DNA from: an uncultured Alistipes sp.
GTDB lineage: Bacteria > Bacteroidota > Bacteroidia > Bacteroidales > Rikenellaceae
Assembly: GCA_944322375.1 (NCBI GenBank)
Contig: CALUOX010000005.1
Location: forward strand, 1 to 47,319
Length of the DNA stretch: 47,319 bases
Direction: 5' to 3'
This document shows, piece by piece, positions 7,697 through 16,429 of this stretch. The notes beneath the pieces were generated by a model. That model did not search any database, was not told the origin of the DNA, and saw only the letters and a list, made by a program, of their open reading frames with translations. A program made the translations under genes and the position numbers. Numbering within the stretch: the first letter of the stretch is position 1; each line of letters opens with the position of its first letter.

Positions 7697-8682
7697 TACT
7701 CACAGCTATTTTCTTCCTCGCAGGCTGTGCAACGCTTCAGGCCCAGACACGCCTGACCAACGAGGAGTACATCGACCGCTACAAGTCCATCGCCATCGCC
7801 CACATGGAGCGCTACGGCATCCCGGCCAGCATCACGCTGGCCCAGGGCCTGCTCGAATCGGATGCGGGAAACAGCCCCCTGGCCCGAAGTTCGAACAACC
7901 ACTTCGGCATCAAATGCAAGAACAACTGGACCGGCAAACGGGTGTTCCATACCGACGACGCACCGGACGAGTGTTTCCGCGCCTATCCAACGGTCGAGGC
8001 CTCGTATGAAGACCACGCGCATTTCCTCGACACGCAGCCGCGTTACGATTCGCTCTTCGTCTATTCTTCGGACGACTACCGCAGCTGGGCCCGCGGACTC
8101 AAGGCCGCAGGCTACGCCACGGCACCCGATTATGCCGATCGGCTCTGCCGCATCATCGAGGAGAACCAGCTCTATCTGCTGGATCGTCCTCAGGGCGAGG
8201 CGCTCTATGTCGCCCGCAACCGGGACCGCGCGGAACAGGCTGCCGGAGAGTTCATCGCCGAGAGCAGCGTGACGTCACCGGCTCCGGTCCCGACCGACCG
8301 GGTCGATCCCGACGACTACCGGGTCACGATCAACGCCTACAAGGGTTACAATATCTATGAAACAAACGGCGTGAACTACATCGTGGCCAAAAAGGGCGAT
8401 ACCTTCGAGTCTCTCTCCGACATTTTCCAGGTTTCGGCCCGCAACCTGCGCAAGTTCAACGATCTCAAGGGGTCCGTGGAACCCGTTCCGGGCGAACAGA
8501 TCTACATCGACCGCAAGAAGAGCGCGTGGGGAGGAAATGCCCGGCATCACATCGTCACGGAGGGAGAGACGGTGTCGTCGATCGCCCAAAGCTATGCGCT
8601 GCGCGAAAAGTCGCTGCGCAAACTCAACCGGCTGAACAGAACGGCAACGCTTCAGGTCGGACAACACATACGAATCAAATAA
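7684..8682 (+). CDS. GH73 glucosaminidase with two LysM domains, lipoprotein
   Basis: 332 residues. The start is TTG: it is the only start that gives the N-terminal signal, and the promoter sits just upstream. The signal ends FLAGC15, a lipobox, so the protein is probably lipid-anchored in the envelope. Cleavage at LQA-Q instead is possible. Residues about 25-160 form the GH73 domain, with the predicted catalytic Glu58 in LLESDAGNS and the downstream NNHFGIKC motif. A linker leads to two LysM modules, at about 232-280 (YIVAKKGDTFESLSDIF) and 288-332 (HIVTEGETVSSIAQSY), that bind GlcNAc-containing glycan. The expected activity is cutting the peptidoglycan sugar backbone during growth or division. 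Confidence 0.9.
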   Translation: MKKSILTAIFFLAGCATLQAQTRLTNEEYIDRYKSIAIAHMERYGIPASITLAQGLLESDAGNSPLARSSNNHFGIKCKNNWTGKRVFHTDDAPDECFRAYPTVEASYEDHAHFLDTQPRYDSLFVYSSDDYRSWARGLKAAGYATAPDYADRLCRIIEENQLYLLDRPQGEALYVARNRDRAEQAAGEFIAESSVTSPAPVPTDRVDPDDYRVTINAYKGYNIYETNGVNYIVAKKGDTFESLSDIFQVSARNLRKFNDLKGSVEPVPGEQIYIDRKKSAWGGNARHHIVTEGETVSSIAQSYALREKSLRKLNRLNRTATLQVGQHIRIK

Positions 8683-8698
8683 GCAACGAGATACTTTT

Positions 8699-9385
8699 AT
8701 GGACAGTTTACCCCTGAGGGAGAAGATTTTCGAAACGATCATCCGCAAATCGACTCTCAAACAACAGGTGTTCGACAACACCTTTGCCACCTTCAACGAA
8801 TTGAAAGACATTCTGTTCGAGATGTCGTCGGAGTGGGATGACGAGCTCGACGGGAAACTCGACCGCCGCGTGCGGATCGAGTACCGCGACCGCGGGAAGT
8901 TCGAGACGCAGTTCCAGGTAGCCAGCGACCTGCTGATCTTCCAGATGCACACCGACATCTTCGAGTTCGACTCGAACCACCTCGTATGGCAAAGTCCCTA
9001 CGTGCAGGCCGACCATGACAACTCCTACTGCGGGATGATCAACATCTACAACTTCCTCTCCGACTCGTTCAAGTTCAACCGCAACGCCGACGAGGGATAC
9101 CTCATCGGACGGATCTTCATCAACCGCGAGCGGCGTTATTTCGTGGAGGGGAAACGCCAGACCTCGATGCGTCCAATCGCCTTCGGGCGGGAGGCCATCA
9201 CGCGCGAGGCGCTGATCAATATTCTGGAGACGGCGATCGCCTATTCGTTGAGTTTCGATCTGCTGACGCCGCCCTATGAGGATTCGAAGCGGGTGACGGT
9301 GGACCAGTTCAACACGAAGATGGACAATTCGAAATTTATCACGGGCAAACGTCTCGGATACGACTTCAACGTCGATGATATCTGA
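8699..9385 (+). CDS. Conserved protein of unknown function
   Basis: 228 residues, soluble, with no signal peptide or membrane helix. The N-terminal ~45 residues look helical (REKIFETIIRKSTLKQQVFDNT), followed by a beta-rich part with many acidic and aromatic residues (EYRDRGKFETQFQVASDLLIFQMHTDIFEF). It follows the GH73 gene by 16 bp and is probably in the same transcript. I recall similar uncharacterised proteins in Bacteroidota but cannot name a family. Codon use matches its neighbours and it appears intact. Confidence 0.8.
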   Translation: MDSLPLREKIFETIIRKSTLKQQVFDNTFATFNELKDILFEMSSEWDDELDGKLDRRVRIEYRDRGKFETQFQVASDLLIFQMHTDIFEFDSNHLVWQSPYVQADHDNSYCGMINIYNFLSDSFKFNRNADEGYLIGRIFINRERRYFVEGKRQTSMRPIAFGREAITREALINILETAIAYSLSFDLLTPPYEDSKRVTVDQFNTKMDNSKFITGKRLGYDFNVDDI

Positions 9386-9522
9386 TCATTTTCAGTACCT
9401 TTTCGGCAAAAATTTGATGGATGAGGATAGTTCAATACTTGATAAAGTCATTATACCCGAACATATTCTAACCAAAATGTCCGGAATTGGCTGAGACATG
9501 ACATATTTCAAACTTCTAAACG

Positions 9523-11742
9523 ATGATGCGAATCAAATTCCATATAATACTGATTGGCATTCTGTATGGAACAGCCGTTGCCGCTCAGACATTCGACTAT
9601 GACGATGTCGCCGCCGGCCGCTTCCGTCCGGCTCAGCTCTCCGGCATCCGCCCCATGGCCGACGGCGAACACTACACCGTCATCCACAAGGGCAATATTC
9701 TGAAATACAGCTACGCCGAGGCCAAAGCAGGCGAAGCGCTGCTGCCGGTCCATGAATCCGATACGACGGGACTCGTTGCCGTCGATACGCTCGACCGCGC
9801 AGGGCGCCGGCACACCATCGGCCGGCAGCTGCATATCGCCGACTATGCCATCGCTCCGAACGGCACCCTGCTGATCGCCGACGGCCAAAGCCCGATCTAC
9901 CGTCACTCCTTCACGACCCGTTACCTCTACTACGACGGCGAACAGCTGCAGCCGGTTCTGGCGGATATCAAAGCCACGCGCGACGCCGCGTTCACACCGG
10001 ACGGCCGCAAAATCGTCTTTTCGAGCCGCAACGACCTCTACCTCCACGACCTTGCACAGGGCACGACCCGGCGCATCACGCACGACGGCGCATGGAACGA
10101 AGTGATCAACGGCACGACCGACTGGGTCTATGAGGAGGAGTTCGGTTTTACGCAGGCCTACGCCGTATCGCCCGACTCGCGGTACATCGCCTATCTGCGG
10201 TTCGACGAGTCGCAGGTGCCGCTCTTCGAGATGATGCGCTACGACGGCAAGCTGTACAACCGTGCATACGATTTCAAATACCCGAAAGCGGGCGACAACA
10301 ACTCCGTCGTTACGCTCCATCTCTACGACACGAAGACGGATCGCACCGTCCGGATCGACACCGGATCCGATACGACGCAATACATTCCGCGCATCGGCTG
10401 GACGCCGCGCGGCGAACTCTGGTACGAAACGCGCAACCGCCACCAGAACGAGATCGTCTTCCGACGCCTCGCGGCCGACGCTCCCGACACACCGCAGGCA
10501 AAGCAGGAGGTGATCTACCGCGAGGTGTCGCCCCGCTACATCGCCCACGAAACCGACCGTTCGTTCCGCTGGCTCGACAAGGGTGACCGCTTCCTTGTGA
10601 TGCAGGAGAGCGCTACGGGCTGGATGCACCTCTACACGGGACGCCCCGGAGAGGCGCTGCGACCACTGACGGCCGGAAAATGGGAGGTCACGCAGATCGT
10701 CGGCAACACGCCGGACAAGGTCTATTACCTCTCGACCGAACGCTCGCCGCTCGAACGCAACCTCTATGTCGTCGATCTCAAGGGGCGGAACAAACGCCTT
10801 CTTACTCCGGAACGGGGTTTCTACTCGATCGCACCGAGCTCCGGAATGAAGTACTACATCTCGACCTTCTCGTCGGCCGACGATCCGGGATGCGTGACGA
10901 TCTGCGACGCCGCAGGGCAGACGATCCGGACCGTTGCCGACAATGCCGCCCTGCGCCGCCTGGCCGACAGCATCCGCCTGCCGCACAAGGAGTTCTTCAC
11001 CTTCACGACCGAACGCGGAGACACGCTCAACGGCTATTGGATCCGGCCCGCCGACTTCGATCCGACGCGCCGCTATCCCTGTCTGCTGACACAATATTCG
11101 GGTCCGGGATCACAGTTGGTACAGAACCGCTGGAAGGTCGAGTGGGAGGACGTGATGGTTCAGAACGGCTGCATCGTCGTCTGCACCGACGGTCGCGGTA
11201 CGGGCTATCGGGGTGAAGCCTTCAAGAAGAGCACATACGGGCAATTGGGACGTTTCGAGGTGGAAGACCAGCTCTCGACGGCCCGCTACATGGCCTCGCA
11301 ACCCTGGATCGACCCGCAGCGCATCGCCATCTACGGCTGGTCCTACGGCGGGTTCATGGCCCTGTCGTGCGCCTGCCGCGGCGACGGCCTTTTCAAGGCG
11401 GCCATTGCCGTCGCACCCGTCACCTCGTGGCGATTCTACGACACGATATACAGCGAACTCTACAACGGACTGCCGCAGGAGAACCCCGACGGATACGAAG
11501 AGAATGCGCCGCTGGCCCTCGCACCGCTGCTGCGCGACGACCGGACACGGCTGCTGCTCATTCACGGCACGGCCGACGACAACGTCCATTTCCAGAACTC
11601 GATCGAGATGATCCGCGCCCTGACCGATGCCGGCAAGGAGTTCGACATGATGATCTATCCCGATCAGAACCACTCGATGCTGCCCTCCTACACCAAACCG
11701 ATCCGCAAACGGATGATCCATTTCCTGCTGCGCAATCTGTAA
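9523..11742 (+). CDS. Dipeptidyl peptidase IV (S9B)
   Basis: 739 residues. The signal peptide ends near AVAAQ (residue 22). An N-terminal eight-bladed propeller region holds the DPP IV glutamate motif DWVYEEEF (about residue 203), which holds the substrate amino terminus. The C-terminal alpha/beta hydrolase has Ser607 in GWSYGGF, the acidic residue at 685/686 in HGTADDNVHF, and His717 in DQNHSM. The enzyme removes X-Pro or X-Ala dipeptides from peptide N-termini, probably in the periplasm. The start could be either of two adjacent ATGs (9523 or 9526). It is followed by a hairpin terminator and has no operon partner. The related S9 oligopeptidase at 20091-22247 is a different subfamily (S9A). 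Confidence 0.95.
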   Translation: MMRIKFHIILIGILYGTAVAAQTFDYDDVAAGRFRPAQLSGIRPMADGEHYTVIHKGNILKYSYAEAKAGEALLPVHESDTTGLVAVDTLDRAGRRHTIGRQLHIADYAIAPNGTLLIADGQSPIYRHSFTTRYLYYDGEQLQPVLADIKATRDAAFTPDGRKIVFSSRNDLYLHDLAQGTTRRITHDGAWNEVINGTTDWVYEEEFGFTQAYAVSPDSRYIAYLRFDESQVPLFEMMRYDGKLYNRAYDFKYPKAGDNNSVVTLHLYDTKTDRTVRIDTGSDTTQYIPRIGWTPRGELWYETRNRHQNEIVFRRLAADAPDTPQAKQEVIYREVSPRYIAHETDRSFRWLDKGDRFLVMQESATGWMHLYTGRPGEALRPLTAGKWEVTQIVGNTPDKVYYLSTERSPLERNLYVVDLKGRNKRLLTPERGFYSIAPSSGMKYYISTFSSADDPGCVTICDAAGQTIRTVADNAALRRLADSIRLPHKEFFTFTTERGDTLNGYWIRPADFDPTRRYPCLLTQYSGPGSQLVQNRWKVEWEDVMVQNGCIVVCTDGRGTGYRGEAFKKSTYGQLGRFEVEDQLSTARYMASQPWIDPQRIAIYGWSYGGFMALSCACRGDGLFKAAIAVAPVTSWRFYDTIYSELYNGLPQENPDGYEENAPLALAPLLRDDRTRLLLIHGTADDNVHFQNSIEMIRALTDAGKEFDMMIYPDQNHSMLPSYTKPIRKRMIHFLLRNL

Positions 11743-11780
11743 CCAAAGGAGCGGGCGACCATTCAATGTCTTCCGGAATA

Positions 11781-11816
11781 GAAGCGGCGGAGCCGAATAA
11801 GTCGGCCCCGCCGCTT
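11781..11816 (+). terminator. Terminator of the DPP IV gene
   Basis: Stem of about 16 bp with one mismatch (GAAGCGGCGG arm with CCGCCGCTTC, extended by GCCGA/TCGGC) 38 bp after the stop. The T-tract is short (CGTTTC). Confidence 0.65.
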
Positions 11817-11904
11817 CCGTTTCATCCGTCACCGCCCGTTCTCCATCCGAACGGGCACCGCCCTGCCACCAAACGCCGGACTCCAGACTCCAGATACCAT
11901 GGAT

Positions 11905-12070
11905 CGAAAGCTGGCTCCGAAGCTGAACACCGGACACAAAACATCGAAGGCCGAACATCCCCCAAATACCAGACATCGAAAGCCGGGCACCAGACATTGA
12001 AGGCCGGACACCGGAGACAAAAAGCCAAACATCGAAAACCGCTACCTGACATCGAAGGCCGAAAACCTGC
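11905..12070. repeat. Degenerate direct repeats with core ACATCGAAGGCCG
   Basis: Copies of ACAT(C/T)GAA(A/G)(G/A)CCG start at about 11941, 11973, 11993, 12029 and 12049, with a weaker relative near 11905. Spacing alternates 32, 20, 36 and 20 bp, suggesting a 52-56-bp composite unit repeated about 2.5 times. No spacer or gene structure typical of CRISPR is present. Confidence 0.7.
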
Positions 12071-12182
12071 CGCCTGCCACTCGTCACTTACCTCCTGTCA
12101 GCCGCCCGTTGCCTGTTATTCACCTTCTGTTTCCTGCCGACTGTCACCTGCCACTTTCCCCCCCCTTCCCCTCCTCAACGAC

Positions 12183-12207
12183 AAAGCCGCCCCTCGCGGG
12201 ACGGCTT
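12183..12207 (-). terminator. Possible greA terminator
   Basis: Minus-strand hairpin AGCCGtCCC-GCGA-GGGgCGGCT followed by TTTGTCG, 64 bp past the greA stop. The T-tract is weak. Confidence 0.5.
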
Positions 12208-12271
12208 CGCAAATACCATGATCGACCTTCACCACAACGGGGCAACCTCGTCCGCCGCCCCGTCCGGAAGA

Positions 12272-12748
12272 TCAGATCGAGATGTCGAGGATCTCGAAGT
12301 GGATCGTGCCGGCCGGAACCTCCACATCCACATGATCTCCCTTCTTTTTACCCAGCAGGGCCTTGGCAATCGGTGTTCCGATCGCCAGCTTTCCTTCGCG
12401 CAGATTGGCTTCGTTCTCCGATACGATCGTATAACACATCTGTTTGCCGTTGTTATGGTTCAGCAGCGTTACCCGTGAAAGAATCTGGACCTTGTTCTTG
12501 TCGATCTTCGATTCGTCGATGACGCGTGCATTGGCTATCGTATCCTCCAGTTTGGCGATCTTCATCTCCAACAGGCCCTGAGCCTCCCGCGCTGCATCGT
12601 ACTCCGCATTCTCCGACAGGTCGCCCTTGTCCCGCGCTTCGGCAATGGCCGCCGAAATGGCCGGACGTTCTACCGAACGCATGTGGTCAAGCTCATCCTT
12701 GAGCTTTTTATACCCTTCAGCCGTCAGATAAATAATCTCCTTTGCCAT
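12272..12748 (-). CDS. greA: Transcription elongation factor GreA
   Basis: 158 residues, the normal GreA length. The N-terminal coiled coil ends in the acidic tip motif DLSENAEYDAAREAQ (about residues 43-57). The tip enters the RNA polymerase secondary channel and promotes cleavage of backtracked transcripts. The C-terminal FKBP-like domain includes IGTPIAKALLGKKKGD. The start MAKEIIYLTAEGYKKL is typical. A partial consensus promoter lies at 12762-12790. It is monocistronic and convergent with the DPP IV gene. Confidence 0.97.
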   Translation of the reverse strand: MAKEIIYLTAEGYKKLKDELDHMRSVERPAISAAIAEARDKGDLSENAEYDAAREAQGLLEMKIAKLEDTIANARVIDESKIDKNKVQILSRVTLLNHNNGKQMCYTIVSENEANLREGKLAIGTPIAKALLGKKKGDHVDVEVPAGTIHFEILDISI

Positions 12749-12761
12749 AGTTGTCTTTTGT

Positions 12762-12790
12762 TAAGTGTAGCCGATACAACAAAAAAACAA
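12762..12790 (-). promoter_or_regulatory. Possible greA promoter
   Basis: Minus strand TTG (complement of 12788-12790), 18 nt, TACACTTA (complement of 12762-12769), a partial match to TAnnTTTG. Confidence 0.4.
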
Positions 12791-12856
12791 GAATTCCAAT
12801 CTTGCGATCAGAACCCCGTGTCTCATTTATATAGACAAAGATAAGGAAATTTTTCT

Positions 12857-12863
12857 TATCTTG
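12857..12863 (+). promoter_or_regulatory. -7 element of the cardiolipin synthase gene
   Basis: TATCTTG followed by CAAATAA, 39 nt before the ATG at 12902. No clear -33 box is seen. Confidence 0.45.
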
Positions 12864-12901
12864 CAAATAAATTCAGGACATAATGCCGACCTTATAGCTT
12901 C

Positions 12902-14254
12902 ATGTTCATACTCCTTATCCTTCATCTGCTGATGGCTCTTGCGGCCGCTGCGGCACTCCTGCGACAAGAACGTACGCCGGCCACCGCCCTGGCATGGCTG
13001 CTCGCCATCCTCCTCGTACCCTTCGCCGGCAGCATCCTCTACCTGCTGGCAGGCTACCGCCGGCCCCTGCACGACGTACCCGCAACCGACGCCGAACCAC
13101 CCGTGGGCATCGAACGCATGCTGTGGTTCGACTGCGCCACACGCATCCGTCATCACAACCGCGTGGAGCAGCTGCACGACGGCAGCGAGGCCTTCGCCGC
13201 CCTGATCGCCGCCCTGCAAGGCGCCCGTCGATACATCCATCTCTCCTATTACATCTTTGCTGACGACCGCGTGGGACAGGCTTTCGGCAGAGTTCTCATG
13301 CGCAAGGCCCGGGCCGGCGTGGAAGTGCGGCTGCTGTACGACGCTGTCGGGTCCTGGAAACTCTCCAAACGCTTCGTACGACAACTCCGCGACGCCGGCG
13401 TCGAAGTACGCCCCTACGGCCCGCTGCGATTCCCCTGGTTCTCGCCCCGGGCCAACCGCCGCAACCACTCCAAAATCGCAGTCATCGACGGCAATACCGG
13501 CTTCGTGGGCGGAATCAACATCGCCGAACGCTACCTCGACGGTGATGCGCTGGGGCGCTGGCGCGACGAGCATCTTCGCATCGAAGGCGAAGCCGTCATG
13601 GATCTCCAACGACTCTTCGCTGCCGACTGGCTTCAGGAAGGCGGGACACTGACATCCGACAATCCCGACAGATACGAACCCACCATCCAGACCGGCGCGC
13701 TGCCGCTCGCGCCGCTTCAGATCGCCTGGACCCGCGAAGATCATTCGCGGCATACGCTCAACGATCTCTTTGCCCAACTGATCGACGAGACACGTCACAC
13801 GCTGCGACTCTCGTCGCCGTACTTTCTGCCGCCTCCGGCGCTCTACGAGGCCCTGCTGCGGGCCTTGCGCAGAGGCTGCCGCGTGCTGGTCATGCTGCCC
13901 GACCGCAGCGACGTATGGCTCGCCCGCCGGGCGACGGATTCCTACCTGGGCCGGCTGCTCGATGCCGGTGCCGAGATCTACCGCTACGAAGGGGGATTTC
14001 TCCATGCCAAGAGGCTCTTTGTGGACAGCAACGTCGCATCGGTCGGAACAGCCAATTTCGACTACCGCAGTCTGGACTACAATACCGAAGCAACAGCGCT
14101 GCTGCTCGACCCGAAGAGCATCGAACAGGCCTTGCAGCGTTTCGATGCCGATCTGGAACGTTGCCGCCGCATCACGCGCGAAGAGTGGCACAACCGATCT
14201 TCCATTCGCAATACGGGAGACCGGATCGCACGCCTCTTCGCGCCCCTGCTTTAA
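12902..14254 (+). CDS. cls: Cardiolipin synthase (phospholipase D family)
   Basis: 450 residues. Two N-terminal membrane helices (about 1-20 and 28-50) are followed by two phospholipase D half-domains. Each carries an HKD motif: His189 in NHSKIAVID followed by GFVGGIN, and His368 in LHAKRLFVD followed by SVGTANFD. Cls enzymes join two phosphatidylglycerol molecules into cardiolipin (or phosphatidylglycerol with another phospholipid) at the inner membrane. Length is close to E. coli ClsA (about 486). It is convergent with the DUF4837 gene and transcribed alone from a promoter near 12857. Confidence 0.92.
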   Translation: MFILLILHLLMALAAAAALLRQERTPATALAWLLAILLVPFAGSILYLLAGYRRPLHDVPATDAEPPVGIERMLWFDCATRIRHHNRVEQLHDGSEAFAALIAALQGARRYIHLSYYIFADDRVGQAFGRVLMRKARAGVEVRLLYDAVGSWKLSKRFVRQLRDAGVEVRPYGPLRFPWFSPRANRRNHSKIAVIDGNTGFVGGINIAERYLDGDALGRWRDEHLRIEGEAVMDLQRLFAADWLQEGGTLTSDNPDRYEPTIQTGALPLAPLQIAWTREDHSRHTLNDLFAQLIDETRHTLRLSSPYFLPPPALYEALLRALRRGCRVLVMLPDRSDVWLARRATDSYLGRLLDAGAEIYRYEGGFLHAKRLFVDSNVASVGTANFDYRSLDYNTEATALLLDPKSIEQALQRFDADLERCRRITREEWHNRSSIRNTGDRIARLFAPLL

Positions 14255-14346
14255 CCGGCCACGGCGACCGGTTCCACCGCCACGGCGGGAGATTGCCTGA
14301 GCTGGCCGGAACGAGTCCTCAGTCAAACAGTCAACGCCCCGAACAG

Positions 14347-14800
14347 AATGGAACAGGCGGCAGCTCCATCGAACCGGCAACGCCGCCCGAACGACCTGAA
14401 ACAGGCTACGGACCGTCTTGAGCAACGGGCCGTGAACGGCAATCCACGATCCGGAATGGCTCCTAACCGGCAGCGCCGTCTCGAACGGCATGGAGCAAGC
14501 CACGGAACCGTCCCGAACAACAGGCAACGGACATCGATTTCCGATCCGGAATGGTATCCAACCGGCAGCGCCGTTCCGAACAAAATGGGACAAGCCGCGG
14601 AACCAGCCCGAGCAACAGGCACGGACGTCGATTTCCGATCCAGAATGGTATCCAACCGGCAGCATTGCCCCCAAACGGCTTGAAACAAGCCACGGAATCG
14701 GTCCGAACAACAGGCAACGAGCGGAGACTTCCAACCCGGAAAAACATCCAACCGACAGCATTGTCCTCGAACGGCATGGAACAAGCGACGAAATGTTCCG
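14347..14800. repeat. Five degenerate tandem copies of a ~95-bp unit
   Basis: The anchor AATGGTATCCAACCGGCAGC recurs, with its ATGG at 14456, 14551, 14645 and 14741 (spacing 95, 94 and 96). A fifth, more diverged copy starts about 14350, with its AACCGGCAACGCC 93 bp upstream of the next. Each unit also carries a GAACAAGCCACGGAACCG-like and an AACAACAGGCAACGGA-like segment. Because the unit length varies and is often not a multiple of three, coding is unlikely. Confidence 0.85.
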
Positions 14801-14808
14801 TTTCCCCA

Positions 14809-14854
14809 AAAAATAGACCAGACAGCGCCGACGGATGTCGGCGCTGTCTGGTCT
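14809..14854 (-). terminator. Strong terminator of the DUF4837 gene
   Basis: Perfect 18-bp stem (14815-14832 with 14837-14854), loop GGAT on the plus strand, then on the minus strand ATTTTTT (complement of 14808-14814). It lies 22 bp past the DUF4837 stop. Confidence 0.9.
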
Positions 14855-14875
14855 TTCAAGAGTCTCCGGTCCCCG

Positions 14876-15880
14876 TTATTCTCCTTTCGATTCGGGGAAT
14901 GAGATCAGATACAACAGATGCTCCAGTTCCCGCATGTAATTCCGCTTGGGATTCTTGGGTGAATAGACGTAACAGTCGATCGTAAAGACCCGGTTCGTGG
15001 CCGTATCTACGGTCGTATAGCTGACGAAGGGACCGCCCATGAAATCGTTCTTCACATCCCAGAAGCCGCGCAGCTCGATCCACAAACGCCCTTCGAGCCG
15101 GAACGTCCGATAATCGGGCTCATAGACATCAGCCGTAATCATGTAGGAACCGTCGGACGGCCCTGGAATCCGCGCAGCGAACTTGTTGCGCGCCGCCGTC
15201 AAGGCCTCAAGCGTCAGCTCCTCCTTGCCCGTATAGGGGTAGGTGTAGATGAAGAAGCCCTGGCTGGCCTGCGGAAATTCATACGATATCCAGATGAAAT
15301 CATCGCTCTGTGTCCGCAACTTATAGCCCTGCGGTACGTCGAAATCGACTCCGAACTGCTCCTTGATGGTTTTCTTCAGGAACTGGTCGGGGAACTTGCG
15401 GCCAAAATCAATCGTGCGGTCCCGCTCCGCCTTTTCGAGCACGTAGAGCAACTCTGCACGATGTTCATCGAGGTAGCTTACGAGCGAAGCCTGCGTAGGT
15501 CCCTCGAGTGTCAGGACGATCTGCGGTTGTGCATACAGATCATACTGCACCGCCGTTACGGGCTCCTTGACCGACGGATCCACAAGGACCTTCAGGATGT
15601 TGCGATGCCGCGTCACCAGATTTTCAAATCCGCTCGGCAGCACCCGCAGCACGTCGAAATGAGGCTCCCGCTGATTCAAACCTGCAACGGGCTCGGTCAA
15701 AATACTGCGCAGCGTGTCGCCCAAAGCACCCTGCCATTCAGGTTGATCGCAGACGACAATCAACTCATAGGGCGCACCCTGAGCCGTCACACGCTGATCA
15801 CTCAGGGTCCGAAAGGCCTTGCAACCGAAACAGGTTGCCAACACGGCAAAGACCGCCAGCCATTTTACAAACTTTTTCAT
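14876..15880 (-). CDS. DUF4837 family lipoprotein
   Basis: 334 residues. The N-terminal signal reaches ATCFGC20, a plausible lipobox, so the protein is probably anchored to the outer membrane. The body resembles the DUF4837 family: ELIVVCDQPEWQGALGDTLR near the start (about 39-58), FDVLRVLPSGFENLVTRHRNI in the middle, and DFIWISYEFPQASQGFFIYTYPYTG later. Function is unknown. A directly repeated CAACGTTTTCC (about 15907 and 15928) lies just upstream of the start and may be regulatory. It is monocistronic and ends at a strong hairpin. Confidence 0.82.
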   Translation of the reverse strand: MKKFVKWLAVFAVLATCFGCKAFRTLSDQRVTAQGAPYELIVVCDQPEWQGALGDTLRSILTEPVAGLNQREPHFDVLRVLPSGFENLVTRHRNILKVLVDPSVKEPVTAVQYDLYAQPQIVLTLEGPTQASLVSYLDEHRAELLYVLEKAERDRTIDFGRKFPDQFLKKTIKEQFGVDFDVPQGYKLRTQSDDFIWISYEFPQASQGFFIYTYPYTGKEELTLEALTAARNKFAARIPGPSDGSYMITADVYEPDYRTFRLEGRLWIELRGFWDVKNDFMGGPFVSYTTVDTATNRVFTIDCYVYSPKNPKRNYMRELEHLLYLISFPESKGE

Positions 15881-16429
15881 ATATGTCTCTCCTTTCCTTA
15901 TATTGTCAACGTTTTCCAGATATTACCAACGTTTTCCGGACCGGCTTCCGTCTCCCGACAAGCAGTTTTTTTCAGTCCTCGCTCCGGCCCGACTGTTTCG
16001 TTCATCCGTTTCGCTTCGTTCCCTGCTCGTCGCTCCGTTTTCGTTATTTCGCTGCTTCTCCGTTCCAGCACGCCAGCTCTCGTCATCTTCGCTCATTCGC
16101 ATTCCGGCCGTCTTCCCTCTCTCTTCGCCTCTTCATCCTCTTCATCCTCTCATCACTCACAACTTCTCCTTCCTCCTCTTCGCACACATTCTTTTCCTCA
16201 TCTCTTCACCACCTTCTTCCTTCTTCACCTTCTCTTCCTTCACTCTTCACTCTTCCCTTCTCCCCCCCCCGCCTCACTTGTCTGCCCCTCCTGGTCGGAG
16301 AGACTTGTGGAAAGTCCGGACGATGCCCCGGCACCGCAGCCAGACCAGAAACGCCGCACTGAAATCGCCGGAATATGCAAATATAGCCATTTTTTACTAC
16401 ATTTGCATTCGGATCCACACAAAAGAAAC
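15881..16429. other. 549-bp intergenic region, strongly pyrimidine-rich on the plus strand
   Basis: It lies between divergent genes. About 15960-16270 is almost pure C/T on the plus strand, with many TTC/TCT-type repeats (for example around 16140-16260) ending in nine C (16262-16270). No gene is seen: frames on the plus strand read Ser/Phe/Leu low complexity. Confidence 0.7.
16398..16405 (+). promoter_or_regulatory. -7 element of the deacetylase gene
   Basis: TACATTTG, a perfect TAnnTTTG match, 25 nt before the ATG at 16430. The -33 box is weak. Confidence 0.6.

Larger units (their letters stand above)
11743..12271. other. 529-bp convergent intergenic region
   Basis: It lies between the 3' ends of the DPP IV gene and greA. 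It contains a terminator for each gene, a degenerate direct repeat (about 11905-12070) and an eight-C run (12158-12165). No gene is seen. Confidence 0.7.
14255..14875. other. 621-bp convergent intergenic region with a ~95-bp minisatellite
   Basis: It lies between the 3' ends of cls and the DUF4837 gene and consists mostly of five degenerate ~95-bp repeats, followed by the terminator at 14809-14854. Long frames here on the minus strand are repeat-driven and have no start or family match. Confidence 0.75.

Noticed and set aside
12827..14809. 660-codon open frame opposite cls and the 95-bp repeat
   Set aside because: It is antisense to a clear cardiolipin synthase, and its N-terminal part is repeat-derived with no recognisable fold.
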